Source of the DNA: CAZJLP01 sp964546955
GTDB taxonomy: Bacteria; Verrucomicrobiota; Verrucomicrobiia; Opitutales; Opitutaceae
Direction: 5' to 3'
DNA: 39,280 nt
NCBI GenBank assembly: GCA_964546955.1
Contig: CAZJLP010000048.1
Span: forward strand, 1 to 39,280
Positions within the stretch are counted from its first letter, which is position 1; every line of letters starts with the position of its first letter. The position numbers were made by a program, and so were the translations under genes. The notes under the pieces were generated by a model. The model did not search any database and had not been told where the DNA came from. It saw only the letters and a program-made list of their open reading frames with translations. This document shows, piece after piece, positions 33,854-39,280 of this stretch.

Positions 33854-35863
33854 TCACCGGAGTAGGCTGAACTGCTGGTGGTTCCCGCCGGTCCAGGTTT
33901 GCTGCACGACCAAGGCGCCGTCGGCCGTGCTAGCGTCGGCGATGGCCAGGACTTTGCCGCTGTGGCGATTCACGAAACGGTAGTAACCTCCGGAAAGCGG
34001 CTCAGCTTTCCATTCATCATTGGTTGCCGTGTTGCCCCAAGTCCATTGATGCACCTGGGCACCGTCGGCAGTCGAAATACTTTTTACATTCATCGCTTTG
34101 CCGCTGTGACGGGCGATGATCTTGCAGAAGCCTGTTCCCAGGCCGCCGATCTGCCATTCGTCGTTTGTCCCCGACACAGGCGCGCCCTGCACGATCGCGG
34201 CGCCGTCGGCGGTTGAGGCGGCGGTGACGAGAAGCGTCTTGCCGCTGTGGCGCGCCACCATGCGCAGTCCCTTCAAGCCAAGCCGTTCGCTGAATTGGGC
34301 TTCGTACAAGGATTCGGGAATCAACTTTCCGCTTTGTTGCTCAATCGATCCGGTCGCGCCTTCGAAGCGGTAACTCGTCGAAAAGCTGCCGATGTCCGTC
34401 GCACCATAATTCTGTGCGGTGGGCGGCTTCTGCACTTGAGAAGCCTTGTTGAAACGCCAGCTCATCGAGTGAGCGCAGCCCCAACCATGGGACGAACCCC
34501 AATCTCCGCGATTGATCAGTTTGACCGTGCCACTGCCGGATTCGACGATGTTGTCGAAGAGCATCGCCTGCGACCAGTCGCGATGTCCCCCTTCGATGTC
34601 GTGCCCGCCATCGGCGGTGCAACGGTAGAAGACCACACCCGAAACGCTGCTTTGTCCATTGGACACAAAGCCATGGCGGCTGTCATTGATGTGGCAGCGA
34701 GTGAACAAAACCAGCTGAGAGCGGCCATTCACTGCGAGATTGTAGAACCGCCCGCCAGTCCTGATCCCCACGGGGTCGAGCGCCTGCATGTCTTCCACGG
34801 TGACGCGCACAGCTGCATCCGTGCGTATGCCGCCGTATCCAAAATGCAGCGCCGTGCAATTGCGTACCCAGCAGTCCTGCGCGCCGGTAATGCCGATCGC
34901 GTTCCACGCGTGATTCTCGTCTTCGCCGCCCGCGGTTTCGATGTCCACGCGCAAGTTTTCGATCCCAGACTCGGTAATGTGATTAGAGGTAACCTTGGTC
35001 AGGTACGACTGGGAAAGCGCACGATCGAGATGATTGTAGACCGGTGCATCGAGCGTGATGCGCGTGCCGGAAATGGTCGCGATGCGACGGTAGTACACGA
35101 TATCGCGCGAGCCAGGCGTCCACGGATCGTTCGATGTCACCCCACCCTTGTCGACCGCGTCGATCCACGCCTGTGTCGACGGATGGCGGAGGAGAACCGC
35201 GTCGCCCACCGCAAAACCCGCGGAGCTCGCGACGTCAAAACTGAGGGCGCCCACCTGTACGAAGGAGGTCGTGATGTTGGTGCGCGGCGCCACTTCAGTC
35301 CACGTCGTGCTGCCCGAGCCGAGAACAACACCCGTGCGCTGATGAGGCGTGTCGCCGACCACCCGAAGAACGGTGTTCGTGGTTGCACTGCTGCCGTCGC
35401 CCACGCCACGCAGCACCACCCCGCTTTTGTTGATACGAACCGTCCCATTGATCTGGTAAGTGCCGGCCGCCAAAACCACCGCTCCGCGAATGCCCCGCGA
35501 GTCGGGCGTCCTGGCTCCCACCTGATCGAGCGCCGCCTGAATGCGCGCCGTTTGATCGCCCGTCGTCGCCGTCAAACGTTGCACTTCGGCCACGCTGGGG
35601 ATCGCCACCTCGCCATAACGATAACCGGAATAGCTGTAATCGGGCACGCGGTTCTTCTCCGCGTCGGCCGGATAGGCAAGCCGGCCGTTGCTATAAAATA
35701 CCTTCGTCGATTGCCATTGCCCCGAAGTGGTCACAGGCGGATAGGCGGCGTGGAAAGGAGGCAGGCTGATCGTTTGGGCGGCGGCGCCGAGCGCCGACCA
35801 GGCGGCGAGTGCGGATACAATCACTGCGCGCGGGAACGCGGCGGGACAGAGGGTAGTCATCAT
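33854..35863 (-). CDS. Secreted right-handed beta-helix (pectate-lyase superfamily) protein with ricin-type C-terminus
   Basis: 669 residues; a second ATG 3 nt in is equally possible. Signal peptide (RAVIVSALAAWSALGAAAQ), then an N-terminal strand region with YSYSGYRYGEVAIPSV and the Pectate_lyase_3 start RIQAALDQVGA...GAVVLAAGTYQINGTVRI. A long parallel beta-helix covers about 90-500 with short repeats (SGIENLRVDIETAGG, DCWVRNCTALHFGYGGI, VVFYRCTADGG). The C-terminal 141 residues (529-669) are three ricin/CBM13-like units, each with RHSGK (538, 585, 633) and STADGA, ending in the Q-x-F strand; this should bind carbohydrate. Whether the helix is a lyase, hydrolase or adhesin cannot be told; no canonical catalytic set was recognised. 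It is divergent from the propeller kinase at 36120 (256-nt gap), which could regulate it. Confidence 0.85.
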   Translation of the reverse strand: MMTTLCPAAFPRAVIVSALAAWSALGAAAQTISLPPFHAAYPPVTTSGQWQSTKVFYSNGRLAYPADAEKNRVPDYSYSGYRYGEVAIPSVAEVQRLTATTGDQTARIQAALDQVGARTPDSRGIRGAVVLAAGTYQINGTVRINKSGVVLRGVGDGSSATTNTVLRVVGDTPHQRTGVVLGSGSTTWTEVAPRTNITTSFVQVGALSFDVASSAGFAVGDAVLLRHPSTQAWIDAVDKGGVTSNDPWTPGSRDIVYYRRIATISGTRITLDAPVYNHLDRALSQSYLTKVTSNHITESGIENLRVDIETAGGEDENHAWNAIGITGAQDCWVRNCTALHFGYGGIRTDAAVRVTVEDMQALDPVGIRTGGRFYNLAVNGRSQLVLFTRCHINDSRHGFVSNGQSSVSGVVFYRCTADGGHDIEGGHRDWSQAMLFDNIVESGSGTVKLINRGDWGSSHGWGCAHSMSWRFNKASQVQKPPTAQNYGATDIGSFSTSYRFEGATGSIEQQSGKLIPESLYEAQFSERLGLKGLRMVARHSGKTLLVTAASTADGAAIVQGAPVSGTNDEWQIGGLGTGFCKIIARHSGKAMNVKSISTADGAQVHQWTWGNTATNDEWKAEPLSGGYYRFVNRHSGKVLAIADASTADGALVVQQTWTGGNHQQFSLLR

Positions 35864-36119
35864 GAAATGCAGGAATTTTTAAACGGCTGACTTACTGATG
35901 CTTAAGCACCAATGGTCGCCCTCGAACGGAGACGCTCGAGATCGACTTTCGAAGGGGTATGGGGTGGAGACGGCCTTCTGCCTTGAGCCAGCAGGGGCAA
36001 TCTGGATGATTGGGGGAGCTTAGTTTTAGCATTCCCGACGCCCTCCCGGCTATCCGCCAAATGTCATAGCCTCGGTGAAGTCGTAATCTCGGGCCGATCG
36101 GCTTCACTTCTCACCCCGC

Positions 36120-39100
36120 ATGGATCTGCGCCCCTATCCATCCCGCATTTGTTTCCCTGCCCATCCGTCTGGAGGGCGGTTTGGACTTGTCGTTGCGCTT
36201 GTCCTCGCGGGCTTCGCGAGTGGAGGGGTGGGCGCCACTCCCTCCGCGGCAGCACCTGACGTCGGACTGACGCGGCGGAATTGGCGCTCCCACGCAGGGC
36301 TGCCAGACGATCGCGCCACCAGCATCGTCCAGGACAGCCGCGGTTACGTGTGGGCCGCCACTCACGGTGGCTTGGCCCGCTTCAACGGCTGGGACTTCAC
36401 CGCTGTCACCTCCTCGGAACTTCCACTCGGGGGCCGCACGCGCGTCCGCGACCTTTGCGCGGCGCGAGACGGGAGCCTTTGGGCTGTTTTTGACGGAAAC
36501 CGCCTCGTCCAATGGAAGGAGGGACGGGTCCGCATCTTCTCCCGGGAGCAGGGGTTGCCGGGCGGCAGCCTGACCAACATCTGTGAGGACGAACAGGGCG
36601 CCATCTACGTAGGCTCGTTCGCCGGGGTCGTCGTGCGCATCCGTCCCAGCGGAATTACGACATTGGGCGAGCCGGAAGGGCTCGGATCCAAAGTCTCCGG
36701 CGGCGGTTGCCGACTCGCGGTGGACCGCGACGGTCAACTTTGGTGCGCGAACGGCGACGCGCTCAAGATCCTCCGCAACGGTCGTTTTGAGAGCGTCGCC
36801 TCCTTCAAATCGCCTGAGATGATCGCGCCCGCGCGCGACGGCGGACTTTGGGTCGCGACAACTCGAACGGTCCAGCGCTTCCGGGTCGGAGCAGGCTTTT
36901 CTGACGCTTTGGAGCTCCCGCGCAACACGTCCGCCCGCACGATTCACGAAGATGCGGGCGGGACACTCTGGGTGGGAACGAGGTCGCAGGGACTTTTCAG
37001 GGCAGTCCGCAACGAGCTGCAGCCGGTGGAGATTTCGCACAGCAGTGTCTTGGGCATCAGCCATGATCGGGAAGGAAACGTGTGGGTCGCCACCGAGGGA
37101 AGCGGGATCGAAATGATACGCCCGGCCCTGGTGCTGCCCCTCGATCCAGAGGAGCCGTCGGCCCAGCAGCGCTGGTCGGTCAGCATCGATCGGGAGGGTA
37201 CGATCTGGACCGTAGGATGGGGCGATAATTTGACCTACAAACGGTATGGAGTGTGGCATCGCCAGGCGGGTTTCGGTCCCGGCGGCCGCCGGGCTACCGC
37301 GATTTGCGCGGCGCCGGACGGCACGATCTACGTCGGCGGTTATAACGGGTTTTTTCGAATTCGTAATGGAACCGTCGATACCCTCGCCACGCCGCCCTTC
37401 ACCCGATTCCTCGTGAATTGCCTTTACGTGTCACGAAATGGAGACGTCTGGCTGGGCGTGTCCGTCCAAGACAAACACCACGTTGTCCGCTATCGCGACG
37501 GCGCGATCCTGTCCTTTCCCTCTCCAGGCAACGTGCGGGCCTTCGCCGAAAATGACTCGGGCGAAGTTTTTGCAGGAACCGCCGGAGGCTTCCTTTCTCG
37601 TTTTGACGGCTCTCGCTTCACGAGAGTCCCGATCCCGAACACCGCCCAACTCGGGTCGCTTCGCGCGCTCCTCCATGGAGCGGATGGCAGCCTCTGGTTT
37701 GGCTACGCCGGCGGCGGGCTGGCGCGATTCAAGTCCGGCCACTTCGTGCGAGTCACTCCGACAGAAGGTCTGCCCGACAGCTTCGTCTCCCAGTTGGCGC
37801 TCGATCGCGAGGGCAAACTCTGGATCGGCTGCAACCGCGGTCTGGCCCGGCTGGATCCGGCGGACTTCGACGCGTACGCCGAGGGGCGCACACGTTTGCT
37901 CCGCGTGGCATTTTTTGGGCGCAGCGAGGGCGACTTTGTTTCGCAGGCCGGCCTCGGTCGGCAGCCGAGCTCGGCGGTCGGACCGGACGGCAAACTCTAC
38001 TTCACCACGCACAATCACATGCTCATGGTGGACCCCTCCGCGCGGCCCAGCAATATCACGCCCCCGCCGGTTGTGCTCGAACGAATGAAGGTGGATGGCC
38101 AGGACGTTTCGGTCGAAGCCGTCGCGCCGCCACGCTTCGAGCCGGGACACACCCGGATCGAGATCGATTACGCCGCACTCAGTTTTGCGTCGCCCGAGAA
38201 CGTCGTTTTCCGGCACCGGCTCGAAGGTTTCGACGCCGAGTGGATCGAGGCCGGCGCCCGGCGGCAGGCTGTTTATTCCCGGCTTCCCGCTGGCAACTAC
38301 CGCTTTCGGGTCATCGCCTGCAACAATGACGGCGTGTGGAACGAAACCGGTGCCTCGCTGGCTTTCTCGGTCGCTCCCTTCCTTTGGGAGACTTGGTGGT
38401 TTCACTGCGCCGTCGTCGCCTGCGCACTTTCCCTGGGCCTGATCATCTCCCGCCGCGTGGCCACGATCCGGTTTCGCCGAAAATTGCAGGAGCTCGAGCA
38501 ACAACAAGCCGTCGCGCGCGATCGCGCCCGCATCGCGCAGGATATGCATGACGACCTCGGTTCGTCGCTCATGCACCTCGCCCTGTTGAGCGAACTGGCC
38601 AAGGGCGCGCAAATCGACCCCGCCCAAAAAGAAAAACACCTCGACAAGATCGGCGACTCGGCGCGCTCCATGGTCAAAACGCTCGACCAGCTCGTCTGGG
38701 CGGTAAATCCCCGCAACGACACGTTGCCCGAAGTCGCGAGTTACCTGGGACAGCATGCGGTTGATTTTCTCCACGCGGCGAACGTCCGTTGCCTGCTCGA
38801 AATTCCAGACGAACTACCCAGCGAAACCGTCCCCGCCTCCCACCGCCACAACCTGCTCCTCGCCACGCGCGAAGCCCTCCACAATATCGTGAAACACGCG
38901 AAAGCGACCGAGGCTCGCTTCCGCCTTTTGTACTCCGCGCCGAATCTGACCGTGGAGATCGCCGATGACGGACGCGGCTTCGACCCCACCGCCGCATCGC
39001 CCACCGGGGACGGCCTCGGTAATTTCAAGCAGCGCATGCTCGGCGCCGGGGGCGAATGCGAGATCGACAGCAGCCCGGGACGCGGCACGACGATCACTTT

Positions 39101-39230
39101 CAGGCTGACACTCAAGGCCTCCACCACAGAGTCCGTCCGCCCAGCCTCCTCCGGCTGCCCCACCCCCCCGCGCAACTCCGCTCCCGCCGGAGCCGTCAAA
39201 CCGCCCCATTCCGCCCCCGCCCCGCTGTGA
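36120..39230 (+). CDS. Periplasmic beta-propeller (Reg_prop/Y_Y_Y) sensor histidine kinase
   Basis: 1036 residues. A signal peptide (RFGLVVALVLAGFASGGVGA) is followed by Reg_prop blades from RRNWRSHAGLPDDRATSIV onward (VWAATHGGLARFNG, LWVGTRSQGLFRA, LWFGYAGGGLARF, LWIGCNRGLARLD). Y_Y_Y (about 675-750: IEIDYAALSFASPENVVFRHRLEGF) and a TM helix (about 757-777) come next, then HisKA_3 with AQDMHDDLGSSLMHLALL (H810) and HATPase_c (REALHNIVKHAKA, DDGRGFD, GDGLGNFKQRM). A Pro/Ala-rich tail ends the protein. It has the same architecture as the kinase at 16682, with close motif similarity, so the two are paralogues. Its TGA overlaps the GTG start of the next regulator by 4 nt (GTGA), so the pair is translationally coupled. 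Confidence 0.95.
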   Translation: MDLRPYPSRICFPAHPSGGRFGLVVALVLAGFASGGVGATPSAAAPDVGLTRRNWRSHAGLPDDRATSIVQDSRGYVWAATHGGLARFNGWDFTAVTSSELPLGGRTRVRDLCAARDGSLWAVFDGNRLVQWKEGRVRIFSREQGLPGGSLTNICEDEQGAIYVGSFAGVVVRIRPSGITTLGEPEGLGSKVSGGGCRLAVDRDGQLWCANGDALKILRNGRFESVASFKSPEMIAPARDGGLWVATTRTVQRFRVGAGFSDALELPRNTSARTIHEDAGGTLWVGTRSQGLFRAVRNELQPVEISHSSVLGISHDREGNVWVATEGSGIEMIRPALVLPLDPEEPSAQQRWSVSIDREGTIWTVGWGDNLTYKRYGVWHRQAGFGPGGRRATAICAAPDGTIYVGGYNGFFRIRNGTVDTLATPPFTRFLVNCLYVSRNGDVWLGVSVQDKHHVVRYRDGAILSFPSPGNVRAFAENDSGEVFAGTAGGFLSRFDGSRFTRVPIPNTAQLGSLRALLHGADGSLWFGYAGGGLARFKSGHFVRVTPTEGLPDSFVSQLALDREGKLWIGCNRGLARLDPADFDAYAEGRTRLLRVAFFGRSEGDFVSQAGLGRQPSSAVGPDGKLYFTTHNHMLMVDPSARPSNITPPPVVLERMKVDGQDVSVEAVAPPRFEPGHTRIEIDYAALSFASPENVVFRHRLEGFDAEWIEAGARRQAVYSRLPAGNYRFRVIACNNDGVWNETGASLAFSVAPFLWETWWFHCAVVACALSLGLIISRRVATIRFRRKLQELEQQQAVARDRARIAQDMHDDLGSSLMHLALLSELAKGAQIDPAQKEKHLDKIGDSARSMVKTLDQLVWAVNPRNDTLPEVASYLGQHAVDFLHAANVRCLLEIPDELPSETVPASHRHNLLLATREALHNIVKHAKATEARFRLLYSAPNLTVEIADDGRGFDPTAASPTGDGLGNFKQRMLGAGGECEIDSSPGRGTTITFRLTLKASTTESVRPASSGCPTPPRNSAPAGAVKPPHSAPAPL

Positions 39231-39280
39231 TCACCGTTTCCCTCGTCGAAGACAACCGCAACACCCGCGAGAGCCTCGCC
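39227..39280 (+). CDS. NarL-type response regulator (3' truncated by window end)
   Basis: Only 18 codons are inside the window, starting from a GTG that overlaps the kinase stop (GTGA): MITVSLVEDNRNTRESLA. The VSLVEDN strand and the following NRNTRESL helix match the receiver start of the regulator at 16000 (VSIVEDNSGMRDSLA). Family membership rests on that similarity and on gene order; the phospho-acceptor Asp and the DNA-binding domain lie beyond the window. Confidence 0.85.
   Translation, partial: MITVSLVEDNRNTRESLA

Noticed and set aside
34247..35890. 547-residue open frame opposite the beta-helix gene
   Set aside because: It is the GC-rich shadow of a well-recognised secreted protein; its translation is Arg/His-rich and has no domain or signal.
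37431..38774. 447-residue open frame opposite the third propeller kinase
   Set aside because: It is antisense to a kinase with intact motifs, has low-complexity Arg/Asp/Glu composition and matches no family.

Overview
The window is 39.3 kb of GC-rich, densely coded bacterial chromosome. The gene content points to a Verrucomicrobiota member, most likely Opitutales/Opitutaceae: several periplasmic beta-propeller (Reg_prop/Y_Y_Y) sensor kinases, secreted GH2/GH29 glycoside hydrolases, a DUF1080 protein, a DUF1573 protein, HAF-type repeats, and pyrimidine-rich gene leaders almost without Shine-Dalgarno sequences. The taxonomy is inferred from gene content; no rRNA or tRNA gene was seen.

Layout. 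1-2.9 kb: the 3' part of a PAS/GAF histidine kinase coupled to a single-domain response regulator. 3.1-3.8 kb: a small secreted polysaccharide-lyase-like protein followed by a clear intrinsic terminator. 4.0-12.8 kb: a carbohydrate cluster with two different secreted GH2 enzymes, a secreted GH29 alpha-L-fucosidase and, on the opposite strand, a cytoplasmic ROK sugar kinase. 13.3-15.6 kb: a metzincin-type metalloprotease with no signal peptide, preceded by a long inverted repeat. 16.0-19.6 kb (minus): a propeller sensor kinase with its NarL-type regulator. 20-21.5 kb: a SurA-like/DUF1573 fusion. 21.8-25.6 kb: an orphan propeller-PAS kinase lying between two copies of a heptad-rich intergenic repeat. 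25.8-27.6 kb: a DUF1080 protein and a HAF-repeat secreted protein. 27.7-32.3 kb (minus): a two-gene operon of a SIR2-like/TIR protein and an nSTAND1-type ATPase with a membrane helix and TPR tail. 32.5-33.0 kb: a half-size EamA transporter. 33.4 kb: a 75-residue exported or anchored protein behind a structured leader. 33.9-35.9 kb (minus): a secreted beta-helix protein with a ricin-type C-terminus. 36.1-39.3 kb: a third propeller kinase overlapping the start of its NarL-type regulator, which is cut by the window end.

How the genes fit together. Much of the window is outward-facing carbohydrate degradation (lyase-like, GH2, GH29, DUF1080 and beta-helix proteins) plus large one-pass sensors that could read the breakdown products. 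The three propeller kinases resemble the sensor half of Bacteroidota hybrid two-component systems. Here they are not fused to regulators: two sit beside separate LuxR/NarL-type regulators and one stands alone. The sugar kinase could phosphorylate a released hexose.

The strongest candidate for an undescribed system is the SIR2-like/TIR + nSTAND1-TM-TPR pair (27740-32325). The two genes overlap by 4 nt and have the architecture of an NAD-targeting conflict or antiphage module. The SIR2-like domain appears to have lost its catalytic Asn motif, whereas the TIR domain keeps a candidate catalytic Glu.
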